Part shown: one piece after another, positions 30,103 through 37,972 of the stretch | Layout: each line of letters opens with the position of its first letter | How positions within the stretch are numbered: the stretch's first letter is position 1 | Assembly (NCBI GenBank): GCA_048772705.1 | Contig: JBLWGC010000027.1 | Span: 1-43,794 of the forward strand | Origin: Leidyana gryllorum EB-2025a | Lineage: Eukaryota > Apicomplexa | Length of the DNA: 43,794 nucleotides | Direction of reading: 5' to 3' | The notes under the pieces: model-generated | Told to the model about the DNA's origin: nothing | The model's input: only the letters and a program-made list of their open reading frames with translations | The model's database searches: none | Program-made: the position numbers and the translations under genes

Positions 30103-30182
30103 CTCGTGGTCTCGCTCAACAGTGGAATCGAGAAGAGTGGTTGCCATTCGGAGATGCAGACTTGCGCCATCCAAACTCAAAT

Positions 30183-30238
30183 TCGGCACCGCGGGCCACC
30201 ACGCGATCTGTGCACTCTACCCTTTGAGCTAGCGAGAG
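30183..30238 (-). pseudogene. tRNA-Ala 5' fragment
   Basis: Copy of 6110. Confidence 0.4.
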
Positions 30239-30353
30239 CTATTGCATGCCGTGCTTGATGAGTGGACGATTGCCCATTGGAAATCTGCGGAACGCTGCTG
30301 GCAAGCTCGGGTCGCACGGCTGCGAGAGATGACACCAAATGTCACAACCTTTC

Positions 30354-30426
30354 TGCCTCGGCTGTGGATCGAACACGGGAACTCCAGATCTTCAGTCTGG
30401 CGCTCTCCCAACTGAGCTACCGAGGC
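30354..30426 (-). tRNA. tRNA-Phe-GAA: tRNA-Phe(GAA)
   Basis: Loop CTGAAGA in CCAGA/TCTGG, acceptor perfect. T34-side stem intact, unlike 6280. Confidence 0.9.
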
Positions 30427-30511
30427 GCTAGAAAGCCTTGAAACGCGGTGAAAATAAGCACTCACCGCAGCCGCATCTAGGGCCACTCCTCGCGGCATGC
30501 CGAGTTCGACA

Positions 30512-30575
30512 GTTGCCAACTTGCCCGAGTGGGGAGGGGTGGTGAATTTGTATTTTATTGGGCCTGGTCCGTGGG
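30512..30575 (+). pseudogene. tRNA-Ser 5' fragment
   Basis: Copy of 6438. Confidence 0.4.
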
Positions 30576-30642
30576 GGTGCAGGCTTTGGGCGAGAGCCGT
30601 ACCATCCTGAAAAGGAGTGGGATGTCAGGTCAACACCTCAAT

Positions 30643-30713
30643 GAGCTTTTCTGGGAATCGGATCCAATTCTCTTTCCATCCTGACAGGGATACCACCGCT
30701 AGACCAAATAGCC
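30643..30713 (-). pseudogene. tRNA-Pro(AGG) relic
   Basis: Copy of 6569. Confidence 0.6.
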
Positions 30714-30801
30714 GAATACTTGGGTGCATGCAACCGGATATATAGATAGAGACTCGAATCTACCGTAGCTTTTCCAGCCTATTCTTGAGGATGATCGCCG
30801 T

Positions 30802-30885
30802 TGCACAAAATGGGGTTCGAACCCATGCAGACTTGCGCCTACCAGAACTTGAGTCTGGCCCCTTAGACCACTCGGGCATCTGTGC
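30802..30885 (-). tRNA. tRNA-Leu-CAA: tRNA-Leu(CAA)
   Basis: Identical to 6728. Confidence 0.88.
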
Positions 30886-31126
30886 GTTACTTTCTTTCTG
30901 AGTCCCAGAGTGTTAATGGCTTCCGTTGCGGCGTCGACGTCGTTCTGGGTGCAGTGTACCGCCCCGGAGTACTCTTACCGCCCGAGTTGCTTAGATGGCA
31001 ACGCATGTGATTGTAGTGGTGGCATCAAATATTCGACGAGCAAATTCCGTTCGCCGGGAGTTGAGGAGTGAACTTCATTCCATCCTGATCGATGCTTCGC
31101 TACCTCTACAGCCTCGCTCAAAGATT

Positions 31127-31198
31127 GTCCGAGTCGTCTAGTGGTTAGGACAGCACGTTGTGGCCGTGCAAACCTAGGCTCGATTCCTGGCTCGGACA
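31127..31198 (+). tRNA. tRNA-His-GTG: tRNA-His(GTG)
   Basis: Identical to 7053, including C54. Confidence 0.87.
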
Positions 31199-31273
31199 AG
31201 CAGTCTAAACTGCATTGCTCTTCGCCCCGGTTGAAAATATTGCTGCAGCCATGGTCAAGTCTGTACCATCGGC

Positions 31274-31343
31274 TGCACCTGCCGGGACTCGAACCCGGGC
31301 TGCGAGCATGGAAGCTCGCATCCTACCCTTGGACCACAAGTGC
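31274..31343 (-). tRNA. tRNA-Gly-CCC: tRNA-Gly(CCC), one base short
   Basis: Anticodon region CGAGCTTCCATGCTCG lacks one C compared with 18616, leaving a 6-nt loop. Confidence 0.68.
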
Positions 31344-31409
31344 ACTCGAGAAAGAGCTTCAGAACCCCGAGACTCGGCCGCAGTCTGCGTTGAGCTAGTG
31401 GGTGCCTCA

Positions 31410-31482
31410 GGTACTGGCAGGTTCCAGTCTGCGACTTTGTGGCTAAGAGGCTTACCCTCTGGTGGCTGAACTACGAGGCCGG
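31410..31482 (-). pseudogene. tRNA-Asn-derived relic
   Basis: Copy of 7337. Confidence 0.5.
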
Positions 31483-31541
31483 GCTAAGATGATTGGAGCT
31501 TGAGAGACTTCAGCTTTGCAGGTGCCCAGTCGATGCAGTCG

Positions 31542-31614
31542 AGCCTTCTGCCGGAAACGAACCGGCGACCTTTCGCTTACTAAGCGAATGTTCAGCCCCC
31601 TAAGCTAAGAAGGC
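31542..31614 (-). tRNA. tRNA-Thr-AGT: tRNA-Thr(AGT), weakened
   Basis: Loop TTAGTAA, D arm present with an extra C, T arm GGTTCGTTTCC. Confidence 0.73.
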
Positions 31615-31690
31615 AATGCAAGCCGAAGATCACGAGTCAGTCACTATTTACGCAAGTTATCAGAGCACTTTGATCGAGTACTCTAATGGC

Positions 31691-31763
31691 TTCCACTGCC
31701 GGGACTTGAACCCGGATCGTGCGGGTGAAAGCCGCATATCCTAGCCACTTAGACTACAGTGGA
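31691..31763 (-). tRNA. tRNA-Glu-TTC: tRNA-Glu(TTC)
   Basis: Acceptor TCCACTG/CAGTGGA, loop CTTTCAC in TGCGG/CCGCA, T arm CGGGTTCAAGTCCCG. Best Glu(TTC) copy. Confidence 0.93.
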
Positions 31764-31849
31764 CGAGTCACAACAGTTGCACTGACGAATGAGGCGCCAG
31801 AGAACTGTAAGTCGGTCTCAGATGGGAAGTTCACCTAGGTTTGGCGAGT

Positions 31850-31912
31850 GGGCGGCTATCTCAAGTGGTAGAGCGGTGACTTGGCACGCGAGAGGCCAGT
31901 TTAGACACCTAT
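31850..31912 (+). pseudogene. tRNA-Ala-like 5' two thirds
   Basis: GGGCGGCTATCTCAAGTGG, loop region CTTGGCACGCGAG; T arm absent. Inverted sister of 21188. Confidence 0.5.
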
Positions 31913-31981
31913 CAATGCCGCAGGACAGGCTGAACATGGGGGCATTTGGTCACTCCTCGCGGCATGTCGAATTCGACAGTT

Positions 31982-32063
31982 GGCAACTTGCCCGAGTGGT
32001 TAAGGGGGTAGACTTGAAATCTACTGGGCCAGGTCCGCGCTGGTTCAAATCCAGCAGTTGTCG
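31982..32063 (+). tRNA. tRNA-Ser-TGA: tRNA-Ser(TGA)
   Basis: All arms pair, loop CTTGAAA, T arm TGGTTCAAATCCA. Confidence 0.92.
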
Positions 32064-32139
32064 TTCGATGTGATTGGAGGGGCAGACAACAAGCCTGAAA
32101 CCCCAGAATGGTGCCTCAATCAACCATCTGCCATCTTCT

Positions 32140-32209
32140 TGCATCTGCGGGAATCGAACCTGGGTCGTCTAGGCGGCAACGACACAGTCTACCACTAAAC
32201 CACAGATGC
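32140..32209 (-). tRNA. tRNA-Gly-GCC: tRNA-Gly(GCC), weakened
   Basis: Anticodon stem TGTCG with CTAGA is mismatched, loop TTGCCGC; one base lost in the T stem. Inverted relative of 16941. Confidence 0.62.
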
Positions 32210-32349
32210 GTTACACCTCCATTCCTGAATACAGAACGAAGAGTCTTAACTACTCCAGGCCGTCCAACTTAGGCCGGTACATATGAACCAGGCTCATAGG
32301 ATACGCGTTTCCAGAGACACACGCCCCTTCGGCAGTCCGGAAGCTCCGT

Positions 32350-32419
32350 GCAGCCATCTAGCGGTCACGACGTCTGCTTAACACGCAGAAGGTCCCGAGT
32401 TCAATCCTCCGTGGCTGTA
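32350..32419 (+). tRNA. tRNA-Val-AAC: tRNA-Val(AAC), D-arm deletion
   Basis: GCAGCCATCTAGCGGTCACG lacks about three bases before the D loop, as in 16730. Loop TTAACAC; T arm GAGTTCAATCCTC. Confidence 0.62.
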
Positions 32420-32494
32420 ACACGCATCGTTCAGGCAAGCATCACGGAATCTAGAGCGGAAGACTATCTATCTTCGGCAGTCCGGAAGCTCCGT

Positions 32495-32564
32495 GCAGCC
32501 ATCTAGCGGTCACGACGTCTGCTTAACACGCAGAAGGTCCCGAGTTCAATCCTCCGTGGCTGTA
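32495..32564 (+). tRNA. tRNA-Val-AAC: tRNA-Val(AAC), D-arm deletion
   Basis: Second unit of the tandem; same sequence as 32350. Confidence 0.62.
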
Positions 32565-32616
32565 ACACGCATCGTTCAGGCAAGCATCACGGAATCTAGA
32601 GCGGAAGACTATCTAT

Positions 32617-32688
32617 CTCCGAGACCGGGAATCGAACCCGGGTCTTCCGCGTGACAGGCGTAAAAACTAACCACCATACTATCTCGGT
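32617..32688 (-). tRNA. tRNA-Asp-GTC: tRNA-Asp(GTC), weakened
   Basis: Loop CTGTCAC, stem TACGC/GCGGA mismatched, acceptor ACCGAGA/TCTCGGA one mismatch. Confidence 0.7.
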
Positions 32689-32783
32689 GGCTCACAAACA
32701 CACCGGCCTTCAACCCCAGAAGTTCTTCCATTTTGAGATTCCACGCATAGAAAACGCGTGGAGCGGCGAGCCAACAACATTTC

Positions 32784-32863
32784 GGCAAGATGGCCGAGTG
32801 GTCTAAGGCGCTGTGTTCAGCCCGCAGTCCGAAAGGGCGTGGGTTCGAATCCCACTCTTGTCA
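32784..32863 (+). tRNA. tRNA-Leu-CAG: tRNA-Leu(CAG)
   Basis: Loop TTCAGCC, acceptor GGCAAGA/TCTTGTC, T arm GGGTTCGAATCCC. Confidence 0.9.
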
Positions 32864-32917
32864 GGCGTTGTATTGGCACTCGGTGAGCCATTGGATGCAA
32901 CCAGCTACTAGAATCGA

Positions 32918-32977
32918 TATCCCAGATCGTCTAGTCTTACCAGAACTTGAGTCTGGCACCTCGGACGACCCCGAAAT
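32918..32977 (-). pseudogene. tRNA-Leu(CAA) arm fused to foreign part
   Basis: Inverted copy of 19676. Confidence 0.45.
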
Positions 32978-33056
32978 CTGTGGCGTAGTTGAGAGCTTAA
33001 ACTGTCACCGTCGAGGGTTTGAGGTTGAGCTTGCGAACCTCGACGCCGTTGGCCGG

Positions 33057-33136
33057 CCGGGGGTAGCTCAGTTGGTAGAGCATCTGACTGTAGTACTGGC
33101 ATCAGATAGTCGGCGGTTCGATTCCGTCCCACCGGA
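33057..33136 (+). tRNA. tRNA-Tyr-GTA: tRNA-Tyr(GTA) with 7-nt intron
   Basis: Intron at 33094-33100 (TACTGGC); mature length 73 nt. Stem TCTGA/TCAGA, acceptor CCGGGGG/CCACCGG. Confidence 0.9.
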
Positions 33137-33239
33137 AGTAGAGAGATGGTTTGAAAACTACTACTCAACCTGACGATTTTGGCAGACAGCGTTGATAGGC
33201 CAACTAGACAACTCCGGCGAGGGTTCCATCTATTGTAGT

Positions 33240-33308
33240 TCGGAAAGGTTGGGAATCGATCCCAGAACGATTCAAAATCTCCACAGCTAACCACTGTGCC
33301 GTAGGGGC
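33240..33308 (-). pseudogene. Chimera: Gln(TTG) 5' half, Ala-like 3' half
   Basis: Runs GCCCCTACGGCACAGTGG and TTTTGAATC from the Gln type, then TCTGGGATCGATTCCCAACC as at 19371-19395. The junction lies just after the anticodon. Confidence 0.7.
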
Positions 33309-33321
33309 AGGCTGAACAGGC

Positions 33322-33366
33322 GGCTGTCTGGCCTGGTGGTATGATTCTTCCTCGGGTGGAAGAACA
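33322..33366 (+). pseudogene. tRNA-Pro(CGG) 5' half
   Basis: Inverted counterpart of 4869, again abutting an Asn gene. Confidence 0.6.
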
Positions 33367-33375
33367 TTGTAATTG

Positions 33376-33448
33376 GGTCTTGTAGCTCAGTCGGCAGAGC
33401 GTGTGGCTGTTAACCACAAAGTCGCAGGTTCAAAACCTGCCAGGACCG
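33376..33448 (+). tRNA. tRNA-Asn-GTT: tRNA-Asn(GTT)
   Basis: Acceptor GGTCTTG/CAGGACC, loop CTGTTAA, T-loop TTCAAAA. Confidence 0.9.
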
Positions 33449-33492
33449 GTTTCAGAGGCACACTAAACACTGAGTGCGCTGGTGTGCCAATG

Positions 33493-33550
33493 GCACTTGT
33501 GGTCTGCGACCCTTCAAAGATGGAAGTTTGTTTGGATCCCGCCACGTGCA
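33493..33550 (+). pseudogene. tRNA-Gly(TCC)-derived fragment
   Basis: GGCACTTGTGGTCTGCGACC then CTTCAAAGATGG; ends GCCACGTGCA. Confidence 0.5.
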
Positions 33551-33563
33551 GCCGTACGAACTT

Positions 33564-33636
33564 TGGACGACCTGGGTATCGATCCCAGTACCTCTCGCAT
33601 GCGAAGCGAGCGCTCTACCATCTGAGCTAGCCGCCC
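33564..33636 (-). tRNA. tRNA-Ala-CGC: tRNA-Ala(CGC)
   Basis: Loop TTCGCAT in CTCGC/GCGAG, acceptor GGGCGGC/GTCGTCC, T-loop ATCGATA. Confidence 0.92.
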
Positions 33637-33704
33637 ATCCGCTCATCCGCTCTACATGGAAGACCTATTGCATCCAGTGGCTGAGCGAGGGCCGATACAA
33701 CGGG

Positions 33705-33784
33705 TGACAAGAGTGGGATTCGAACCCACGCCCTTTCGGACTGCGCCCTTAACACAGCGCCTTGGACCACTCGGCCATCTTGCC
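33705..33784 (-). tRNA. tRNA-Leu-AAG: tRNA-Leu(AAG)
   Basis: Loop TTAAGGG, acceptor GGCAAGA/TCTTGTC, T arm perfect. Starts a Leu-Asp-Val cassette. Confidence 0.9.
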
Positions 33785-33879
33785 GGAGTGCCCTTGGCTC
33801 GCCACTTTACACGCTTTCTGTCCGTGAAGTCTCGAGAAGGGAGGATTTTTGGGGTTGAAGGCCGGGATATCCACGAGCG

Positions 33880-33951
33880 TCCGAGATAGTATAGTGCTTA
33901 GTATTTCCGCCTGTCACTCGGAAGACCTGGGTTCGATTACCGGTCTCGGAG
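33880..33951 (+). tRNA. tRNA-Asp-GTC: tRNA-Asp(GTC), weakened
   Basis: Loop CTGTCAC; stem CCGC/TCGG has one mismatch, T stem CTGGG/ACCGG worn. Confidence 0.75.
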
Positions 33952-34004
33952 ACACTTCGTTCTTCCGCTTTAGATTTCGTGGTGCTCACCTGACAAACGC
34001 GAGT

Positions 34005-34077
34005 TACAGCCACCGAGGATCGAACTCGGGACCTTCTGCGTGTTAAGCAGACGTCGTGACCACTAGACCATGGCTGC
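34005..34077 (-). tRNA. tRNA-Val-AAC: tRNA-Val(AAC)
   Basis: As 28411 with one D-loop change; loop TTAACAC. Confidence 0.92.
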
Positions 34078-34140
34078 ACGGAAGGTCCCGCAGATCAAGA
34101 GGAGTGGTGAGGTTTCACAAAGTAGTGAGAATTAGTTGCG

Positions 34141-34212
34141 AGGTCGCGGCTGGAATCGAACCCAGATAGGGAGATTCAGAGTCTCCAGTGCTAACCACTA
34201 CACCACGCAACC
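34141..34212 (-). tRNA. tRNA-Gln-CTG: tRNA-Gln(CTG)
   Basis: Loop CTCTGAA; acceptor perfect; T arm GGGTTCGATTCCA slightly worn. Confidence 0.87.
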
Positions 34213-34313
34213 CATTCACTGCTTCACAAAAAGAGTTGGTAGAGCATCCGGACTAGCCCTCAACCGGACACATGCAACACGCGTATCTCTACTAACCTCT
34301 GAGATATTGGAAC

Positions 34314-34373
34314 TGGCCCTTGTACTTTAGTCGGCAGAGCGTGTGGTTGTAAAATACAAACTCGCAGATCCGG
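34314..34373 (+). pseudogene. tRNA-Asn relic
   Basis: CAGAGCGTGTGGTTGTAAAATACAAACTCGCAG; anticodon changed and T arm lost. Confidence 0.5.
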
Positions 34374-34486
34374 TCTCTGAGGCAACCTTCACACATACTG
34401 CGGTGCCCAAATCTATCTAAGGGCTACAGGGCACCCTCAAAGCTCTCAACTCTGTAGTCAAATAGCGCCAGTAGCACTACAAACTT

Positions 34487-34558
34487 TGGACGACCTGGGC
34501 ATTGATCCCGTACCTCTTGCACGCTAAGCGAGCGCTTCACCATTTGAGCTAGTCCCCC
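34487..34558 (-). tRNA. tRNA-Ala-AGC: tRNA-Ala(AGC), weakened
   Basis: Loop TTAGCGT, stem CTCGC/GCAAG mismatched, one base short in the T arm. Confidence 0.65.
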
Positions 34559-34646
34559 GCTGTGCAGGCCCCATCGCATTTAGTGGTACTTCACATAGTA
34601 TGACCACTCTCGCGACTGTGCTCACCGGGTTGCACGACCGACAGGC

Positions 34647-34718
34647 AGCTGTGTGGTCTAGTGGTATGATCCTTCCTTAGGGTGGAAGGAGTCCTGGGTT
34701 CGATTCCCAGAACAGCCC
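34647..34718 (+). tRNA. tRNA-Pro-AGG: tRNA-Pro(AGG), acceptor worn
   Basis: Loop TTAGGGT and T arm perfect; acceptor AGCTGTG/AACAGCC has end mismatches. GTCGG-TTGAC-CCGAT hairpin follows. Confidence 0.78.
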
Positions 34719-34843
34719 TCTTGGTTGTCGGTTGACCCGATGGGATAAGCAGTTTTAGAAGTAACACAGCCACCGCGTCGACACTCAAGGCAATTAACAT
34801 CTCAAGAATCGCATTTCGGCTACCTCTTCCATGTTGCGGACTG

Positions 34844-34915
34844 AGCAGTGTAGCTCATTGGAAGAGTGTTGGGCTCATAACCCAAAGGTCAGTCGATCGA
34901 AACCACTCACTGCTA
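34844..34915 (+). tRNA. tRNA-iMet-CAT: Initiator tRNA-Met(CAT)
   Basis: Acceptor AGCAGTG/CACTGCT, D arm TAGCTCATTGG, T-loop ATCGAAA; T stem worn (CAGTC/CACT). Confidence 0.83.
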
Positions 34916-34963
34916 AGTGTGCGCAAAAGGGAAACAGTTTAGAATAGATCGGCTCGTGAGGAA

Positions 34964-35036
34964 AGGCTTCTGCCGGAGTCGAACCGGCGACCCTTCGCTT
35001 ACTAAACGAGCGCTCTACCATTTGCGCTAGTCGCCC
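34964..35036 (-). pseudogene. Chimera: Ala 5' half, Thr(AGT) 3' half
   Basis: GGGCGACTAGCGCAAATGG and GAGCGCTCG come from Ala; TTTAGTAAGCGAAGG and TCGCCGGTTCGACTCCGGC from Thr. The two acceptor strands do not pair. Confidence 0.75.
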
Positions 35037-35124
35037 GCGGTGCAGACCCCATCGCATTTGTTGGTTCTCAACATAGGATGACCAATTTTTAAAGTGTCTT
35101 GAGCGGGTTGCACGAACGACAGGC

Positions 35125-35195
35125 GGCTATTTGGTGTAGTGGTATGATACTTCCGTCGGGTGGAAGAATTCCTAGGTTCCATTCCAGAACAGCCC
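35125..35195 (+). tRNA. tRNA-Pro-CGG: tRNA-Pro(CGG), weakened
   Basis: Loop GTCGGGT; T arm AGGTTCCATTCC one base short; acceptor GGCTATT/AACAGCC one mismatch. Confidence 0.62.
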
Positions 35196-35271
35196 GCTTT
35201 GTTGTATCTTGACCCAACCTGCCTGGCAGCATGGTTCTGGGTTCAGGTGATTCCTCGGAGGAAGTCGGAGG

Positions 35272-35344
35272 GGGAGTGTAGCGCAGTCGGTAGCGCGTAG
35301 GTCTCATAATGCTAAAGTCGAGAGTTCGATCCTCTCCACTCCCA
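35272..35344 (+). tRNA. tRNA-Met-CAT: Elongator tRNA-Met(CAT)
   Basis: Same as 3091 except two anticodon-stem-side changes (TGCTAAAG). Confidence 0.88.
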
Positions 35345-35388
35345 CGGTCAGAATCGAAACCGCCGACAAACTCATCATGCTATCATTC

Positions 35389-35459
35389 TGCATCTGTCAG
35401 GAATCGCACACGGGTTATCTCGATGGCAGCGAGCGACTCTTCCACTAGACCACAGATGC
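35389..35459 (-). pseudogene. tRNA-Gly(GCC)-like, altered T arm
   Basis: Loop CTGCCAT; GTGTGCGATTCCTGAC cannot form a T stem. Acceptor GCATCTG/CAGATGC... pairs well, as in 42871. Confidence 0.6.
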
Positions 35460-35525
35460 AGAACACGATTTGGTCAATCTTGTACGTGGTGACAGCCATT
35501 CCTCATAAGCTTATCGATGCATCAA

Positions 35526-35597
35526 AGCCTTCTGCCGGAATCGAACCGGCGACTGCTCGCTTACGAAGCGAACGCTCTGCCCCTAAGCTAAGAAGGC
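35526..35597 (-). tRNA. tRNA-Thr-CGT: tRNA-Thr(CGT)
   Basis: Loop TTCGTAA, acceptor GCCTTCT/AGAAGGC, T arm CCGGTTCGATTCCGG. Confidence 0.92.
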
Positions 35598-35729
35598 AAC
35601 TTAGCTGGAGAATCATGTGGCAGTTGTATCGACAAAAGTTAGCCGGGTGCCACGTGCACGGCCGGCTGTCCCGCGCGCATCGTGGGGGCATGCTGGGATG
35701 AAGTCGCAGGTTGTCCTGACTACAACGCC

Positions 35730-35809
35730 TGACAAGAGTGGGATTCGAACCCACGCCCTTTCGGACTGCGGCCTGAGCACTGCGCCTTGGACCACTCGGC
35801 CATCTTGCC
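35730..35809 (-). tRNA. tRNA-Leu-CAG: tRNA-Leu(CAG)
   Basis: Loop CTCAGGC, acceptor GGCAAGA/TCTTGTC, T arm perfect. Confidence 0.9.
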
Positions 35810-35903
35810 GAAATGTTGTTGGCTCGCCGCCCCACGCGTTTTCTATCCGTGGAATCTCAAAATGGAAGAACTTCTGGGGTTGGAGGCCGGCGTATCCAGA
35901 GCG

Positions 35904-35974
35904 TCCGAGATAGTATAGCGGTTAGGATTTCCGCCTATCACGCGGCAGACCAGGGTCGATTCCCGGTCTCGGAG
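35904..35974 (+). tRNA. tRNA-Asp body with anticodon ATC
   Basis: Loop CTATCAC reads ATC (still Asp). One base is missing in the T arm (GGGTCGATTCCC). Same variant at 37444. Confidence 0.68.
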
Positions 35975-36027
35975 CACAGTTCGTTTTTCCGCTTCAGATT
36001 TCGTGGTGCTCAGATAAAGTTGCGAGC

Positions 36028-36100
36028 TACAGCCACCGAGGATCGAACTCGCGACCTTCTGCGTGTGAAGCAGACGTCGTAACCGGTAGACCATGGCTGC
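36028..36100 (-). tRNA. tRNA-Val-CAC: tRNA-Val(CAC)
   Basis: Loop TTCACAC in TCTGC/GCAGA, acceptor perfect, T stem one mismatch. The best Val(CAC) copy. Confidence 0.88.
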
Positions 36101-36219
36101 ACGGAGCTTTCGGACTGTGAAAGGGGCGTGTGTCTCTGGAAACAGGTATCTGATGAGGGCGAAAACCGCGGAATGCTATGAGGTCTGCACAGCAGGCGAC
36201 TAGCTCAATAAGATATTGT

Positions 36220-36290
36220 GCATCTGTGGTCTAGTGGTAGAATGTCTCGTTGCCATCGAGACGACCCGGGTTCGATTCCCGGCAGATGCA
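36220..36290 (+). tRNA. tRNA-Gly-GCC: tRNA-Gly(GCC)
   Basis: Perfect stems, loop TTGCCAT. Confidence 0.94.
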
Positions 36291-36367
36291 GAAGACACAT
36301 GATTGTTTTCCCACCATTCCAGGGATTCACGCTTGAGTTGGTGTCTGACCCCTCCAATCACATCGCA

Positions 36368-36449
36368 CGACAACTGCTGGTTTTGAACCAGCGCGGGCTA
36401 GGCCCAGTAGATTTCTAGTCTACCCGCTTAACCACTCGGGCAAGTTGCC
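36368..36449 (-). tRNA. tRNA-Ser-AGA: tRNA-Ser(AGA)
   Basis: Loop CTAGAAA; T arm TGGTTCAAAACCA. Confidence 0.9.
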
Positions 36450-36511
36450 ACCTGTCGGACTTGGCATTTTGCGGCCAGTGGCTTCAAATACGTTTCAGCA
36501 AGCTTGACTAG

Positions 36512-36574
36512 GACTTCTCGGGCGACCCGAACGCGCTTCAAAAGGCTGGCGCTCTACCGACTGAGCTGGGTGGC
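36512..36574 (-). pseudogene. tRNA-Lys relic
   Basis: Sister of 421. Confidence 0.5.
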
Positions 36575-36645
36575 AAGGAAGCTCGGACTTAATAACGGAT
36601 TTCATCCGTATTGGTCGTGGAATATTGGGGCTTCCTCGGGTCGAG

Positions 36646-36717
36646 GGGACGCCCGGTCTCCAACCGCGGACTCAGAAGTTATTAGGCTCACGCTCTGACC
36701 GCCTGAAATAAGCGACC
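36646..36717 (-). pseudogene. tRNA-Ile(AAT) relic
   Basis: Sister of 551. Confidence 0.55.
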
Positions 36718-36932
36718 GCTTCAGAGTTGAGGTGAACAGTCACTAGCCGAAGGAGCCGACTGATGTGTTCAACAAAGCCTTATGATTGGTACTGAACCGG
36801 CCACTCCGACCTTCCTCCATCCCGTCAAGCAGTCATTCCAAAGGCAAATACTGACATCGAGAAGGGGGTGTACCTACATCACTACCAATTCGCACGGGAT
36901 TCCCGATGGAAGGTGTAGCCCGTTCCGCTCTC

Positions 36933-37014
36933 GACAAGGTGGCCGAGTGGTTAAGGCGGCGGCCTGCTAAGCCGTTGGGTTTCACTCGTGTGAGTTCGAA
37001 TCTCACCCTTGTCG
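36933..37014 (+). tRNA. tRNA-Ser-GCT: tRNA-Ser(GCT)
   Basis: Acceptor GACAAGG/CCTTGTC, loop CTGCTAA, T arm GAGTTCGAATCTC. Confidence 0.93.
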
Positions 37015-37182
37015 GTTGCCTTTGAGAAAAAGCGCAACTGCTTCAAGGATTTAAGTGAGCTTTCTGTCCCACCCAAATCCAACGCCTACGCTGGGCGCTT
37101 TATACAGACCCGTGTTGCGTGTGTCCAGTTGAGGAAGCGCTAGTCCGGATGATTCTACCGACTCTTTTGGGTGGGCTGAACC

Positions 37183-37254
37183 GATTGCGTGGTGTAGTGG
37201 TTAGCACTGGAGACTCTGAATCTCCCGACCTGGGTTCGATTCCCGGCGCGACCT
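37183..37254 (+). tRNA. tRNA-Gln-CTG: tRNA-Gln(CTG)
   Basis: Loop CTCTGAA; acceptor GATTGCG/CGCGACC has one mismatch at position 2. Confidence 0.88.
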
Positions 37255-37318
37255 TGGAACTGGTCCTCACTACTCCCTGAAACTTCGCCACTTCTCTTGG
37301 GCTGCGGGGACCATTCAT

Positions 37319-37391
37319 GCAGCCACGGTCTAGTGGTTACGACGTCTGCTTACCACGCAGAAGGTCCCGAGTTCGATCATCGGTGGCTGTA
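37319..37391 (+). tRNA. tRNA-Val body with anticodon ACC
   Basis: Full 73 nt, acceptor GCAGCCA/TGGCTGT perfect, stem TCTGC/GCAGA perfect, loop TTACCAC reads ACC (Gly). Empty-site counterpart of the LTR-split copy at 25953. Confidence 0.78.
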
Positions 37392-37443
37392 ACACGCATC
37401 GTTCAGGTGAGCATCACGAAATCTAAAGCGGAAGACGATCTAT

Positions 37444-37514
37444 CTCCGAGACCGGCAATCGACCCTGGTCTTCCGCGTGATAGGCAGAAATACTAACCGC
37501 TATACTATCTCGAG
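37444..37514 (-). tRNA. tRNA-Asp body with anticodon ATC
   Basis: Loop CTATCAC; T arm one base short as in 35904; acceptor CTCGAGA/TCTCGGA. Confidence 0.62.
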
Positions 37515-37550
37515 AACCAAAGGAAACAATCCTAAGCGAAATCAACTGTG

Positions 37551-37602
37551 CTCCGAGACCGGGAAACGAACCCTGGTCTTCCGCGTGACAGGCGGAAATA
37601 CA
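37551..37602 (-). pseudogene. tRNA-Asp(GTC) 3' two thirds
   Basis: CCGCCTGTCACGCGGAAG through CCCGGTCTCGGAG; the 5' acceptor and D arm are missing. Confidence 0.65.
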
Positions 37603-37682
37603 TGCCGGCCTCCAATCCCAGCAGTCTTTCTATTTTGACTCACGAACAGAAAACGTGTAAAGCGGCGAGCCAAGAGCACTCC

Positions 37683-37762
37683 GGCAAGATGGCCGAGTGG
37701 TCTAAGGCGCTGTGTTAAGGCCGCAGTCCGAAAGGGCGTGGGTTCGAATCCCAATCTTGTCA
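37683..37762 (+). tRNA. tRNA-Leu-AAG: tRNA-Leu(AAG)
   Basis: Loop TTAAGGC, acceptor GGCAAGA/ATCTTGTC, T arm GGGTTCGAATCCC. Confidence 0.92.
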
Positions 37763-37822
37763 ACCGTTGTATTGTCATCCGGTCAGCTACTCAATGCAAT
37801 CGCTCTTCCATGTTGTGCCTCT

Positions 37823-37895
37823 GGGCGGCTAGCTCAAATGGCAGAGCGCTCGCTTCGCATGCGAGAGGTACTGGGATCGATACCCAGGTCGTCCA
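37823..37895 (+). tRNA. tRNA-Ala-CGC: tRNA-Ala(CGC)
   Basis: Acceptor GGGCGGC/GTCGTCC, loop TTCGCAT, T-loop ATCGATA. Confidence 0.92.
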
Positions 37896-37972
37896 AACTC
37901 AGTAGTGCGGCACCCGGCGGTAGTTAAGTACAGAGTTGCGACCTCTGACAGAGAGTCGGGAGCCGCAGCTCC

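Larger units (their letters stand above)
29617..31650. repeat. Segmental triplication B, copy 3
   Basis: Offset 24073-24076 from copy 1; differences are scattered single bases and short indels. Confidence 0.92.
32328..32617. repeat. 145-bp tandem duplication
   Basis: Two near-identical units (32328-32472, 32473-32617), each holding one Val(AAC) gene. Confidence 0.92.
36095..37400. repeat. Segmental duplication C, reference copy
   Basis: Its left part matches 1-750 directly; its right part is inverted at 26300-27330. Confidence 0.88.
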
